Source: Mannheimia indoligenes (GTDB lineage: Bacteria; Pseudomonadota; Gammaproteobacteria; Enterobacterales; Pasteurellaceae). Taken from it: a stretch of DNA of 64,000 nt. Location of the stretch: contig NZ_JBAJJM010000002.1 of NCBI RefSeq assembly GCF_036880405.1, positions 62,001-126,000 of the forward strand, read 5' to 3'. Both the position numbers and the translations under genes were made by a program. A model generated the notes under the pieces. That model searched no databases. It saw only the letters and a program-made list of their open reading frames with translations, and was not told the origin of the DNA. Shown piece by piece: positions 1 through 8,986 of the stretch (position 1 is the first letter of the stretch; each line of letters begins with the position of its first letter).

Positions 1-39
1 ATCGGCAAAAAAATTTTACCTAAAATTGGCAACCGATTG

Positions 40-55
40 CCGTAATCGTTTGCTA
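40..55 (+). promoter_or_regulatory. Weak PurR-like operator before uraA
   Basis: The 16-mer CCGTAATCGTTTGCTA matches the PurR consensus ACGCAAACGTTTGCGT at about 11 of 16 positions. The right half (CGTTTGC) is perfect and the left half is degenerate. A -10-like TAAGAT follows directly. Purine/pyrimidine salvage genes are known PurR targets, but the match is weak and may be chance. Confidence 0.25.
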
Positions 56-125
56 AGATGGTTTTGTATGCTTTCATCTGAGTAACTGCAAGAGTTACAT
101 CGTCATCACACAAAGAGAGTAAAAA

Positions 126-1349
126 ATGACCACAGAAAATATGAATACGCCAAAACAGGCGTTTATCGGCTTGCAAATGTTGTTTGTTGCATTTGGGGCA
201 TTGGTATTAGTTCCGCTAATTACCGGTTTAGATCCTAATGTTGCCCTTCTTACTGCCGGTGTCGGCACTCTAATTTTCCAAGTTTGTACTAAACGTCAAG
301 TCCCTGTTTTTCTCGCATCGTCTTTCGCTTTTATTGCTCCAATCCAATTCGGTGTCCAACAATGGGGTATTCCTGTAACAATGGGAGCATTACTATGCTC
401 AGGTTTCATTTATATGGCATTATCTGCTTTAGTGAAAGCAAAAGGTGTTGAAATCTTACATAGATATTTTCCACCAATTGTGATTGGTCCTGTGATTATG
501 GTGATCGGTTTGGGTCTTGCTCCTGTGGCAGTAGATATGGCAACAGGTAAATCAGCAAACATTCCATATAACACTGCAATTGTTGTTTCAATGACAACGT
601 TGGTAACTACCCTTATTGTGGCTGTTTTTGCTAAGGGTTTATTGAAATTAGTACCAATTTTAGCCGGTTTAACAGTAGGCTATATTTTATCTATCTTTAT
701 GGGATTGGTGGATTTTACCAAAGTGATTGAAGCTCCTTGGTTTAGCTTACCAAATGTTTCTGCACCTGAATTTAAATTAGATGCTATTCTTTACTTACTA
801 CCAATTGCTCTTGCTCCTGCAGTTGAGCATTTAGGCGATGTGATGGCTATCAGCCAAGTAGCAGGCAAAGATTTTATGAAAAAACCAGGCTTACACCGTA
901 CACTTTTAGGAGATGGTTTAGCAACTTCTGCGGCAGCGGCATTAGGTGGTCCACCAAATACGACTTATTCAGAAGTAACCGGTGCAGTGATGCTAACCAA
1001 AAACTTCAATCCGAAAATTATGACTTGGGCTGCGTGTTGGGCAATTGCCTTCTCATTCTGCGGAAAAATTGGGGCATTCCTTGCAACGATCCCAACTTTC
1101 GTGATGGGCGGTATTATGATGTTGCTATTCGGTGCAGTAGCCGTTGTGGGTATCAATACCTTAATCAAAGCTAAAGTTGATTTAAGTATCCCACGCAATC
1201 TTTGTATTGCTTCTGTTGTAATGACATTCGGGATTGGTGGTATGTTAATCAACATCGGTGAGTTCTCTTTGAAGGGAATCAGCTTATGTGCTTTAGTGGC
1301 GATTGTGCTAAATATCGTATTACCAAAAGAAAAAAACGTAACTCACTAA
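126..1349 (+). CDS. uraA: Uracil permease (NCS2 family)
   Basis: This is a 407-residue integral membrane protein with about 12-14 hydrophobic segments, of the nucleobase/cation symporter-2 family. Family members import uracil with protons for salvage through uracil phosphoribosyltransferase. The central stretch PAVEHLGDVMAISQVAGKD and the later GGPPNTTYSE are characteristic of the UraA/PyrP branch, and the length is close to E. coli UraA (429). The ATG at 126 follows a purine-rich GAGAG ribosome site. A hairpin terminator lies right after the stop, so the following dehydrogenase gene is probably only partly cotranscribed. Specificity for uracil rather than xanthine is inferred from the family motifs. 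Confidence 0.9.
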   Translation: MTTENMNTPKQAFIGLQMLFVAFGALVLVPLITGLDPNVALLTAGVGTLIFQVCTKRQVPVFLASSFAFIAPIQFGVQQWGIPVTMGALLCSGFIYMALSALVKAKGVEILHRYFPPIVIGPVIMVIGLGLAPVAVDMATGKSANIPYNTAIVVSMTTLVTTLIVAVFAKGLLKLVPILAGLTVGYILSIFMGLVDFTKVIEAPWFSLPNVSAPEFKLDAILYLLPIALAPAVEHLGDVMAISQVAGKDFMKKPGLHRTLLGDGLATSAAAALGGPPNTTYSEVTGAVMLTKNFNPKIMTWAACWAIAFSFCGKIGAFLATIPTFVMGGIMMLLFGAVAVVGINTLIKAKVDLSIPRNLCIASVVMTFGIGGMLINIGEFSLKGISLCALVAIVLNIVLPKEKNVTH

Positions 1350-1353
1350 TCGG

Positions 1354-1379
1354 AAAGGACGCTAATGCGTCCTTTTTGT
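1354..1379 (+). terminator. Rho-independent terminator after uraA
   Basis: AAAGGACGC and GCGTCCTTT form a 9-bp stem around a TAAT loop, extended by further T residues. It sits 4 bases after the uraA stop. Confidence 0.85.
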
Positions 1380-1406
1380 TACAAATTCTAAAATAAGGAA
1401 TAATCT

Positions 1407-2390
1407 ATGCAAAAATTAACGTTCAATCCTCCTCTTCTTAATACGCCTTGCCCTTGGTGCTCTGAGCTCGACAACCTGCGTGAACTCTATGCGTGTGAAT
1501 ACACGGGGGCTGTTACTACGCGTACTTCAATGTTAGAGCCATACCCACACGATTGGGCGAACAATCAATATGTTTTATTTGATTCTACTGCTCAACAAGT
1601 TGCCGGTGTAAATGTACAAAATGCAACTGCTATGCAAACTTCCAGCCTCAATACTATTGGGCTTAGTCCGAATAATTTAACTGTAACCAAAGGTTTTGTT
1701 CGTACAATTTCTGATGAATTAAGCTCAAATAGCAGTAAACCGTTTATCATTTCTGTATTTGGCTCACCTGAGGAAGTGGGAGATTGTTACGAGCAGATTT
1801 GTGCGTTACAAAATGAAGTGAAAATGCCATTGGCAATGGAAATTAATATTTCTTGCCCTAATATTCCGGGTAAAGTTTCGCCCGCTTATTCCGCAGAGGA
1901 ACTTCTGCCGTATTTAAAAGCACTACAAACAACGCTGGAGAAACTTAATCAGGGGGAAAATGCTCTGCCAATCGGCATCAAAATTCCGCCGTTTACTTAC
2001 CAAAATCAGTATGATGAATTGATTAAAGGGTTATTACAAGCGGTCGAAAATGGTAAAAATTTACCAATTACTTTTATTACTTCAACGAATACGCTTGGCT
2101 CATCATTGTTAATGCAAGGTGATAAATCGGTATTAAACTCAGAAGTGGGTACAGGTGTAGGAGGAATGGCGGGAACTGCAATTCACGCCCTTTCTCTTGG
2201 AAATGTTTACACACTACGTCAAATGCTTGATCAAGAACCGGCATTGAAATCACTGCAAATTATTGGTGTGGGTGGTGTAAATGATAAAGCAGGCTTTGAG
2301 CGAATGAAAGCCGTTGGGGCTGACTTTGTAGGTTTAGCAACGGCATTAGGTGTGAAAGGAATTGGCGTGTTTAAAGAGATTTTGTCTTAA
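1407..2390 (+). CDS. Dihydroorotate dehydrogenase, class 1A-like (fumarate-type)
   Basis: This 327-residue TIM-barrel flavoprotein lacks an N-terminal membrane helix, unlike quinone-linked class 2 PyrD. NISCPNIPGK carries Cys150, the position of the catalytic base in soluble class 1 enzymes. GVGGVNDKAGFERMKAVGAD near the C-terminus is an FMN-phosphate-binding loop. The predicted reaction is oxidation of dihydroorotate to orotate in pyrimidine synthesis, with fumarate the usual acceptor in class 1A. The N-terminal 60 residues are divergent from the Lactococcus-type sequence, so a related flavin oxidoreductase role is possible. Uracil permease lies upstream, which supports a pyrimidine link. 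An ACAAGCGGT uptake word sits inside at 2035-2043. Confidence 0.75.
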   Translation: MQKLTFNPPLLNTPCPWCSELDNLRELYACEYTGAVTTRTSMLEPYPHDWANNQYVLFDSTAQQVAGVNVQNATAMQTSSLNTIGLSPNNLTVTKGFVRTISDELSSNSSKPFIISVFGSPEEVGDCYEQICALQNEVKMPLAMEINISCPNIPGKVSPAYSAEELLPYLKALQTTLEKLNQGENALPIGIKIPPFTYQNQYDELIKGLLQAVENGKNLPITFITSTNTLGSSLLMQGDKSVLNSEVGTGVGGMAGTAIHALSLGNVYTLRQMLDQEPALKSLQIIGVGGVNDKAGFERMKAVGADFVGLATALGVKGIGVFKEILS

Positions 2391-2403
2391 TCACGAAGAA
2401 TAG

Positions 2404-2422
2404 AGGCGTGCCTTGCACGCCT
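2404..2422 (+). terminator. Hairpin after the dihydroorotate dehydrogenase gene
   Basis: AGGCGTGC/GCACGCCT is a perfect 8-bp stem with a 3-base loop between two convergent genes. There is no clear T-tract on either strand, so termination would be weak or Rho-assisted. Confidence 0.4.
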
Positions 2423-2440
2423 AAATACTAAATAAAACAT

Positions 2441-2851
2441 TTAGCCCAACCATTTCTCCACTAATTCATTAGTGGTTTCCTTATGCACCCACATACTGCC
2501 CAATTCGGGGTGAGGGAATTTGGTGCGGTTGTAGCCGACAAATTGGCGAAAATCAAATACGGCGTGTGGGTAGCCGTTAATGAGTAAAAAGGCTTGATAA
2601 CCGCTTTCGTCCCAACAAATTTCCAAACGGCGTGGCTCGTGTAGTGAGTTTTGCTCAATATCACTGACGCTAAATACAAACAGACTATCGACCACAGGTT
2701 GCTCGGTTTGGTGTAAATCCATCGCATAAAAATAGCCGGTTTCGTCATCAATTTCAAACATCACCACTAAATGTTCGTGCTGAGTAGAATGTGCCCCATT
2801 GCGGTAAGGCTCGTTAAGTAGAATATGATCGGTTAAAACAGAGTAGAGCAT
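2441..2851 (-). CDS. Conserved hypothetical protein, possibly DUF2251-like
   Basis: The protein has 136 residues, is acidic, and has no signal peptide or membrane segment. It is rich in aromatic residues and short beta-strand-like stretches (for example GYFYAMDL and AVFDFRQFVGYNR). It resembles the small soluble proteins grouped as DUF2251, but I recognise the family only weakly and assign no function. The ATG at 2851 is preceded by an AAGGAT-like ribosome site. It lies downstream of eno on the same strand, with the eno terminator between them, so it is probably transcribed separately or by read-through. Confidence 0.6.
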   Translation of the reverse strand: MLYSVLTDHILLNEPYRNGAHSTQHEHLVVMFEIDDETGYFYAMDLHQTEQPVVDSLFVFSVSDIEQNSLHEPRRLEICWDESGYQAFLLINGYPHAVFDFRQFVGYNRTKFPHPELGSMWVHKETTNELVEKWLG

Positions 2852-2869
2852 TAAGTTATCCTTATATAG

Positions 2870-2899
2870 AAAAATGCCACTGATTTCTCAGTGGCATTT
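2870..2899 (-). terminator. Terminator after eno
   Basis: On the minus strand AAATGCCACTGA pairs with TCAGTGGCATTT around GAAA and runs into T residues. It sits 18 bases past the eno stop. Confidence 0.85.
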
Positions 2900-2917
2900 G
2901 TGATTTCATATCAGCAA

Positions 2918-4228
2918 TTACGCTTGACCTTTAATCTCTTTACGACCATTGAACGGAGCCGGTGTACCAGCACGCTCTAACGCTTCTTCGATACGGATTA
3001 ATTGGTTGTATTTCGCAACACGATCTGAACGGCTCATAGAACCGGTTTTGATTTGACCTGCTGCTGTACCAACCGCTAAATCTGCAATCGTTGCATCTTC
3101 AGTTTCGCCTGAACGGTGAGAGATAACTGCGGTGTAACCTGCGTCTTTAGCCATTTTGATTGCAGCTAATGTTTCAGTTAATGAACCGATTTGGTTGAAT
3201 TTGATTAAGATAGAGTTTGCAATACCTTTTTCGATACCGTTTTTAAGGATTTTAGTATTAGTTACGAATAAATCGTCGCCTACTAATTGTACTTTGTCGC
3301 CTAATACTTTAGTTTGGTATGCGAAACCTTCCCAGTCTGACTCATCTTGACCATCTTCGATAGACACGATTGGATACTCTTTACATAAGCCTTCTAAGTA
3401 GTGAGTGAACTCTTGTGAAGTGAAGGTTTTACCTTCGCCTTTCATATCGTATACATTACGTTCTTTGTCGTAGAACTCAGAAGATGCACAGTCCATCGCT
3501 AAAGTAACATCTTTACCTAATACATAACCTGCTTTTTCTACCGCTTCTTTGATACACGCTAATGCGTCTGCGTTAGAGGCTAAGTTAGGAGCGAAACCAC
3601 CTTCATCACCTACTGCGGTATTTAAACCTTTAGATTTTAATACTTTCGCTAAGTTGTGGAATACTTCAGCACCAATGCGTAATGCTTCTTTTAATGTTGA
3701 AGCACCCACCGGTTGAATCATAAACTCTTGAATATCAACGTTGTTGTCTGCGTGCTCACCACCGTTGATGATGTTCATCATTGGTAACGGCATAGAGTAA
3801 ACGCCCGGAGTACCGTTTAATTCAGCGATGTAAGCATAAAGCGGTAAACCTTTAGATGCCGCTGCAGCTTTAGCGGTTGCTAAAGATACTGCTAAGATTG
3901 CGTTTGCACCAAATTTAGATTTGTTATCTGTACCGTCTAAATCGATCATAATTTGGTCGATTTCAGCTTGTGCTGTACCTTCTTTACCTTCAATTGCTTT
4001 AGCAATTTCGTTGTTTACTGCTGAAACCGCTTTTAATACGCCTTTACCTAAGAAACGACCTTTATCGCCATCACGTAATTCTAACGCTTCGCGTGAACCT
4101 GTTGATGCACCTGATGGAGCAGCTGCTAAACCTACGAAGCCACCTTCTAAGTGAACTTCAGCTTCTACGGTTGGGTTACCACGAGAGTCGATAATTTCAC
4201 GACCGATTACTTTAACAATTTTAGCCAT
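2918..4228 (-). CDS. eno: Enolase
   Basis: This 436-residue protein matches the usual bacterial enolase length. It interconverts 2-phosphoglycerate and phosphoenolpyruvate with Mg2+. Visible signatures are the N-terminal SRGNPTVE, the loop GASTGSREALELRD, NQIGSLTETL, and SHRSGETED near the C-terminus. In gamma-proteobacteria enolase is also a degradosome partner of RNase E. The gene stands alone here rather than behind pyrG. Its promoter must lie in the 190 bases before rlmC's 3' end. The ATG at 4228 has GAGGAAC upstream. Confidence 0.98.
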   Translation of the reverse strand: MAKIVKVIGREIIDSRGNPTVEAEVHLEGGFVGLAAAPSGASTGSREALELRDGDKGRFLGKGVLKAVSAVNNEIAKAIEGKEGTAQAEIDQIMIDLDGTDNKSKFGANAILAVSLATAKAAAASKGLPLYAYIAELNGTPGVYSMPLPMMNIINGGEHADNNVDIQEFMIQPVGASTLKEALRIGAEVFHNLAKVLKSKGLNTAVGDEGGFAPNLASNADALACIKEAVEKAGYVLGKDVTLAMDCASSEFYDKERNVYDMKGEGKTFTSQEFTHYLEGLCKEYPIVSIEDGQDESDWEGFAYQTKVLGDKVQLVGDDLFVTNTKILKNGIEKGIANSILIKFNQIGSLTETLAAIKMAKDAGYTAVISHRSGETEDATIADLAVGTAAGQIKTGSMSRSDRVAKYNQLIRIEEALERAGTPAPFNGRKEIKGQA

Positions 4229-4418
4229 TGTTGAGTTCCTCTAATTTGAGAGTTAATAGAAAAAAAGAATAGGTATATAGTAAAACGATTTTACGCTTTT
4301 GTCTTGGAAAAACTGTGATGAGAGTTGAGAATTTACCACTAATTTGATCTAAGACTATATTCGCTCAAGATTATAGCAATTTTTGCAAAAAACGGCAAAA
4401 ATTTGCCCGCTTGTATGC

Positions 4419-5606
4419 TTATTTTTTGATTAAAAAAGTCAGTGTTTCATAATGTGAAGTATGAGGGAACATATCAAACAACTGCACTTTGTTTAATTCA
4501 TAATTGGTTAAAGCTGCAAAATCTTTAGCCATAGATTGAGCGTTGCAACTTGAATAAATCAAATAAGGCGAGCCTAAATCATTTAAAAATTCCGCTAAAG
4601 GTTTGCCAATACCACGTCGAGGCGGATTGACAATCACTAAATCAGGTGTTGAGCCTACTTCATTTAACGCAAATTGGGCGGAGTCCAGTGAGGCAAATGT
4701 TACCTTTTCTAAACCTAATCTTTGGGCTGATTTTGTTGCACTGGCAATAGCCGAAGCCGAAATTTCAATGCCCGTTAATTCCACATCAACACCTTTATCT
4801 TGCAATGCTTTGGCACAATGTAACCCAAAGCCACCGACACCGCAGAACAGATCCCAACATTTTTGTATCGGTAAGTTTTCAATCCACTGTCGAGCAGTCA
4901 AATAAAGTTGGCTTGCAACAAAAGGGTTGGTTTGGAAAAAGCCTTGCGGACGAATAAATAACGGAATGCCGTTAAAATGTTCTTCAATGACTTTATGCTC
5001 TGTTAGGAATATCTCGGTTTCACCTTCCAAGACGGCTGCGTGTTGTGGTTGAATGTTGAGGCTAATGACCGAATTTTTGGGTAGTTTTCCTACTAAGTGA
5101 GGTAACTCTCTTTCGACTAACGCTCGCTTTGCTTCACTTCTTACCACAAAACGGATCATCAGCGATTGATTGAATTGGCTTTCGGTAATCAGAATATATT
5201 TCAGCTCGCCTTTTTTCTTGGCGATGTTATAAGGTACTAAACCGGCTCGGGCGATAAAGTCTTTTAAAATCGGAAAAAGAGCCGAAAACGAAGGCGGATA
5301 GAGAGAACAATCAGTTAAATCTACACCACTTTGTGCATCATTTTGATCTCTCAAAATGCCGAGAATCGGGCGTTCCACACTACCGGAGACCACCATTTTC
5401 GCTTTATTGCGAAACCGGGAAATCGGCGAGCGAACAAGCGGTAAGATTTCGGTTTCATTTTGCAAAATAAAAGGAAAAATTAACCGCTTGAGGTCGGCTT
5501 CTTTCTCTGTTAATTGGTTCTGATAGGATAGCTCAAGCCATTGGCAAGAGGTACAATCGCCACGCTCAAAGTGTAAGCAACTAAGTTGATTAGGCTGATT
5601 AAGCAT
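4419..5606 (-). CDS. rlmC: 23S rRNA (uracil-747 C5)-methyltransferase RlmC
   Basis: The protein has 395 residues against about 375 in E. coli RlmC. The N-terminal cysteines (Cys10 in CLHFERGDCTSCQW and its partners) form the Fe-S cluster site of the RumA/RumB family. The C-terminal half is an AdoMet methyltransferase with WDLFCGVGGFGLHCA and the NPPRRG motif. SSCNAQSM carries the catalytic cysteine. It methylates U747 of 23S rRNA. The start overlaps the end of nagZ by 8 bases, so the two are translationally coupled. RlmC is preferred over RlmD because the TRAM domain is absent and the cysteine cluster sits at the very N-terminus. Confidence 0.9.
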   Translation of the reverse strand: MLNQPNQLSCLHFERGDCTSCQWLELSYQNQLTEKEADLKRLIFPFILQNETEILPLVRSPISRFRNKAKMVVSGSVERPILGILRDQNDAQSGVDLTDCSLYPPSFSALFPILKDFIARAGLVPYNIAKKKGELKYILITESQFNQSLMIRFVVRSEAKRALVERELPHLVGKLPKNSVISLNIQPQHAAVLEGETEIFLTEHKVIEEHFNGIPLFIRPQGFFQTNPFVASQLYLTARQWIENLPIQKCWDLFCGVGGFGLHCAKALQDKGVDVELTGIEISASAIASATKSAQRLGLEKVTFASLDSAQFALNEVGSTPDLVIVNPPRRGIGKPLAEFLNDLGSPYLIYSSCNAQSMAKDFAALTNYELNKVQLFDMFPHTSHYETLTFLIKK

Positions 5607-6636
5607 TGGCTTCTTTCCACTCTAGCCAGTTATTTTGTAGAGCTGTCAGCTCAGCTTGAGCTTGTTGATAACGTGTGCTGTTTTCTAATTCACGCCAAGT
5701 TACGGTTCGACGTTTCATTAATGATAGATGACGTTCTTTTTGAGCTTGAGTTGGCTGGTATTGCAAGCCGTCTAACACCTGTACCACACCCTCAGGTTCA
5801 TTACAAAGAAGTAATAAATCGCAACCGGCTTGAATCGCTTTTTCAGAACGTTCCACAAAATTCCCCATAAAGCCAGCCCCTTTCATTCCTAAATCATCAG
5901 AGAAAATCACACCATTGAAATTGAGTTGCTTGCGTAAAATTTCTTTCAGCCAGTAAGCTGAGCCACTTGCCGGTTGGCTGTCGCATTGGGTGTAAACTAC
6001 GTGAGCCGGCATAATCGCAGAGAGTTTACCTTTGCTGATCAATTGTTTAAACGGCAGGATATCGTGGCTGAAAATTTCGGCTTTCAGACGATCATCAAAC
6101 GGGGTTTCTAAATGCGAATCAGCTAAAACGTGCCCGTGTCCGGGAAAATGTTTGCCTGTGGTTGCCATTCCCATTTCTAACATTCCGTCAATAAAGGCTT
6201 CGGCAATAGGTAAAATAGTATTTGGATCTTGCCCGAATGAACGGTCGCCAATTGCTTTGCAGTCGTGTCCTAAATCCAACACAGGAGCAAAACTTAAATC
6301 AATGTCTAGTGCGAACATTTCCGCCGCCATTAACCAGCCTGTTTCTTTTGCTAGTTGCGTTGCTTGCTCTGGGGTTTGAGCCAATTGATTAAAAGATTGC
6401 ATCGCCGGCAGTTTTGTAAAACCTTCACGGAAACGTTGTACACGTCCACCTTCTTGATCGACGGTAATCAATAAAGGTTTTTTCACGCGGCTTCGAATAT
6501 CTTTTACTAAGGCTTGGATTTGTTGTTTATCGTAAAAATTGCGAGTGAATAAAATTAACCCGGAAACCAAAGGGTGTTCCAGCATTTCCATTTCTTCTTG
6601 AGCAAGTTCTTTGTCTTTAATATCAATGAGTAGCAT
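5599..6636 (-). CDS. nagZ: Beta-N-acetylhexosaminidase NagZ
   Basis: This 345-residue glycoside hydrolase family 3 enzyme has KHFPGHG at residues 162-168, the catalytic His in SH at 174-175, and FSDDLGM around the nucleophile Asp near 248. Cytoplasmic NagZ removes GlcNAc from 1,6-anhydro-muropeptides during peptidoglycan recycling. There is no signal peptide, as expected. The length is nearly that of E. coli NagZ (341). It overlaps rlmC by 8 bases and forms a two-gene unit with it. Confidence 0.95.
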   Translation of the reverse strand: MLLIDIKDKELAQEEMEMLEHPLVSGLILFTRNFYDKQQIQALVKDIRSRVKKPLLITVDQEGGRVQRFREGFTKLPAMQSFNQLAQTPEQATQLAKETGWLMAAEMFALDIDLSFAPVLDLGHDCKAIGDRSFGQDPNTILPIAEAFIDGMLEMGMATTGKHFPGHGHVLADSHLETPFDDRLKAEIFSHDILPFKQLISKGKLSAIMPAHVVYTQCDSQPASGSAYWLKEILRKQLNFNGVIFSDDLGMKGAGFMGNFVERSEKAIQAGCDLLLLCNEPEGVVQVLDGLQYQPTQAQKERHLSLMKRRTVTWRELENSTRYQQAQAELTALQNNWLEWKEANA

Positions 6637-6680
6637 AATTTGTAAAAAATCGGATAAATAAAACCGCTTGTATTGTACAT

Positions 6681-6709
6681 TAAAAAGCCCTTGATTTTCA
6701 TCAAGGGCT
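6681..6709 (-). terminator. Terminator after the TerC-family gene
   Basis: On the minus strand AGCCCTTGAT and ATCAAGGGCT pair around GAAA and are followed by TTTT. It separates the TerC-family gene from nagZ. Confidence 0.85.
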
Positions 6710-6726
6710 AACGAATTGCTCAGTAA

Positions 6727-7458
6727 TTATATTTGTTGCACTTTTATTTGGTTACGACGCATTTTGATATTGAGCATTTCAACTACAACAGAGAAGCCCA
6801 TTGCGGTATAAACTGCCGCTTTTGGAATGTGGATATCAAAGGCTTCGCCGACTAACACTACGCCAATTAAAATCAAGAATGCTAAAGCAAGATTTTTAAT
6901 CGTTGGGTTATTATCAACAAAGTCGCCAATTGCTTTTGCTGCTAACATCATCACACCAACTGCGATCATAATTGCAATAACCATCACGGGAATGTCATCA
7001 GCCATTGCTACAGCAGTAATTACCGAATCAAGTGAGAAAATAACATCAAAAATAGCGATTTGTGCCAGTATCATCAAAAAGCCGGTCTTTTTGAGTGAGG
7101 TTGTTTCTTCCTCGTGTGAATTAGCCGAAATAGATTCTTTTAGTTCCATCAAACTTTTTACAATAAGGAAAAGACCGCCGATAAGTAAAATTAAGTCTCT
7201 ACCTGAAATAGCATTACCTGCAATATAGAAAAGAGGGGTAACTAATTTCATCATCCACGCAAGTGAAAGAAGCAATAAAATACGTGTTCCCATTGCTAAA
7301 GCCAAACCGATAATTCGAGCTGATTGGCGTTGCTCAATCGGCAAGCGGGAAACTAAAATACTGATAACAATGATGTTATCGATACCAAGTACAATTTCAA
7401 GCCCGGTGAGCGTAACAAGTGCTACCCAAGCTTCAGGATTTGTCATCCACTCAAACAT
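6727..7458 (-). CDS. TerC-family integral membrane protein
   Basis: This 243-residue protein has about seven hydrophobic segments and the TerC-family pattern of acidic residues inside membrane helices (GLEIVLGIDNIIVI near the N-terminus and FDVIFSLDSVITAV in the middle). It resembles E. coli YgdQ. Related proteins are implicated in metal-ion (Mn2+) export or in metalation of exported proteins, but this subgroup is uncharacterised. There are no other tellurite-resistance genes nearby, so a tellurite role is not supported. The ATG at 7458 has an AAAGGAC ribosome site. Confidence 0.85.
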   Translation of the reverse strand: MFEWMTNPEAWVALVTLTGLEIVLGIDNIIVISILVSRLPIEQRQSARIIGLALAMGTRILLLLSLAWMMKLVTPLFYIAGNAISGRDLILLIGGLFLIVKSLMELKESISANSHEEETTSLKKTGFLMILAQIAIFDVIFSLDSVITAVAMADDIPVMVIAIMIAVGVMMLAAKAIGDFVDNNPTIKNLALAFLILIGVVLVGEAFDIHIPKAAVYTAMGFSVVVEMLNIKMRRNQIKVQQI

Positions 7459-7538
7459 AAAATGTCCTTTTAAAAATAGGGAATTGCTTTTTTTCTATAC
7501 AAAAGAAAGGCAACATCTTATAGAGAATAGAGGCAAAA

Positions 7539-8228
7539 TTAAAGGGGGGAATATAAAAAGTTTTGTAAAATTTCTGCCGTGAATTGTTTGCGTAAATAAA
7601 AGCCTAAAGGCAGTGATTGAACTCGCTCACCATAAGCATTGATCGCAGAGGTTACAGAGCGATTGTTTCTACCTTTGGGTCTAAGTTGTAAGACTTCACC
7701 GTGCTTGGCATTAATTGCGTGAAGTTTGCCGAATACAATCATTTCCATCAACTCTTCCCAATCACGTTTTAATTGGAATTCTTGTTCAAGTGTAGGCGAC
7801 CATAAAATCGCTTGTCCGATATGGCGTTGATAAAGTGGAATAGTACGTTCGCCTTCGACAGGAATCCATAATACACGCGAAAGTTTATGCTTAACGTGTG
7901 AACTTTCCCAAGTAATACCGTTGTTTTGAGTGAGAGGAGCAAGGCTTACAAACGTAGTTTCTAACGGTAAGCCTTTGTGATTAATAGGAATAGTTTTAAG
8001 CTCAATACCTAAATGCGAAAAATCTTGCTCTGCTTTGCTCCCCGCCTTTGCCCCAAGTGCAGTTTCTATAAGTGTTCCCACCCAGCCCTTGTCTCGTTTG
8101 AGATCCGGCGGAACCGGAATATTCAGCATTTCAGCAATTTCACCTAAGCTAAAACCTGCTAGCCATTGTGCTTTGGCTAACAGTTCTTGTTCAGTTTGAG
8201 GAACACCGGTAAGAGAATAATCATTCAT
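7539..8228 (-). CDS. mutH: DNA mismatch repair endonuclease MutH
   Basis: The protein has 229 residues, the same as E. coli MutH. MutH nicks the unmethylated strand at hemimethylated GATC sites after activation by MutL. Family stretches include the Sau3AI/MutH catalytic core DFSHLGIELKTIPI, which carries the Asp...Glu-x-Lys triad, and the C-terminal FTAEILQNF. Its presence implies Dam-directed mismatch repair in this organism. It lies between the TerC-family gene and lexA on the minus strand. Confidence 0.95.
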   Translation of the reverse strand: MNDYSLTGVPQTEQELLAKAQWLAGFSLGEIAEMLNIPVPPDLKRDKGWVGTLIETALGAKAGSKAEQDFSHLGIELKTIPINHKGLPLETTFVSLAPLTQNNGITWESSHVKHKLSRVLWIPVEGERTIPLYQRHIGQAILWSPTLEQEFQLKRDWEELMEMIVFGKLHAINAKHGEVLQLRPKGRNNRSVTSAINAYGERVQSLPLGFYLRKQFTAEILQNFLYSPL

Positions 8229-8241
8229 AGAGAATTAATAA

Positions 8242-8250
8242 ACAAGCGGT
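8242..8250 (+). repeat. DNA uptake sequence (ACAAGCGGT)
   Basis: This is one example of the 9-base core used by naturally competent Pasteurellaceae of the Actinobacillus pleuropneumoniae type. Other copies include 2035-2043, 5434-5442, 6663-6671 (reverse), 11558-11566, 13638-13646 (reverse), 36474-36482 and 40806-40814. Many are followed by a T-rich stretch and TTTGCAAA. Confidence 0.85.
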
Positions 8251-8313
8251 CGTTTTTTAATGATTTTTTGCAATTGGCATCATTGATAGGGCGAAAAATA
8301 TTACCCTGCCAAT

Positions 8314-8949
8314 TTACATCCACGCATTACTACGAATAACGCCAACCGCAATGCCTTCAATCTCAATATATTCTTGGCTTGGATTAACCACAATTGGCTT
8401 TAACTCATCATTTTCAGGGTGTAAATAAATTAAGTCTCCCTTTTTCTCTAATCGTTTCACTGTTACTTCATCATTCACTCGAGCAACAACAACTTGACCG
8501 TTACGAGCGGTATTGGTTTTATGAACAGCTAATAAATCACCGTCTAAAATACCGATTTTCTCCATTGAATTACCGTTTACTTTGAGTAAATAATCAGCAG
8601 TCGGATTAAACATAGCCCCATTAACAGGATAATGATTTTCAACGTGCTCTACTGCTAAAATCGGTGTGCCGGCAGCTACTTTGCCGATTAATGGTAAGCC
8701 TTCATCTTCATCATTGGCAGCTTCGTTTTCGTCCTCAACGAGAATGCGAATACCGCGAGATGTGCCGGAGAGCATTTCAATATAACCTTTGCGGGCTAAG
8801 GCTTTTAGATGTTCTTCTGCGGCATTGGGTGATTTAAAACCGATTTCTCGTGCAATTTCTACACGGGTTGGTGGCATACCTGTTGTTTCGATATGATTTT
8901 TTACAAAATCAAAAATTTCTTGCTGACGAGCAGTTAAATGTTTACGCAT
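8314..8949 (-). CDS. lexA: SOS repressor LexA
   Basis: The 211-residue protein has an N-terminal winged helix-turn-helix (residues 1-70) and a C-terminal self-cleaving protease. The cleavage bond is Ala93-Gly94 in KVAAGTP, the catalytic Ser is 128 (GNSME), and the catalytic Lys is 165 (EVTVK). LexA represses DNA-damage genes until RecA filaments trigger autocleavage. Two SOS boxes lie immediately upstream, indicating autoregulation. plsB is divergent from it. Confidence 0.97.
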   Translation of the reverse strand: MRKHLTARQQEIFDFVKNHIETTGMPPTRVEIAREIGFKSPNAAEEHLKALARKGYIEMLSGTSRGIRILVEDENEAANDEDEGLPLIGKVAAGTPILAVEHVENHYPVNGAMFNPTADYLLKVNGNSMEKIGILDGDLLAVHKTNTARNGQVVVARVNDEVTVKRLEKKGDLIYLHPENDELKPIVVNPSQEYIEIEGIAVGVIRSNAWM

Positions 8950-8964
8950 CTGGGTTGAACCTCA

Positions 8965-8980
8965 CTGTCTTTATATACAG
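8965..8980 (-). promoter_or_regulatory. SOS box 1 (LexA operator)
   Basis: CTGTCTTTATATACAG fits CTG-N10-CAG with an AT-rich centre, 15 bases before the lexA start codon. It is the proximal operator for autoregulation. Confidence 0.85.
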
Positions 8981-8986
8981 AAAATA

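Noticed and set aside
5586..5870. Plus-strand 94-residue frame opposite nagZ/rlmC
   Set aside because: It is antisense to two well-supported genes and shows no family features.
6727..7458. Tellurite-resistance locus
   Set aside because: Only a TerC-family protein is present. No terA, terB, terD or terE genes are nearby.
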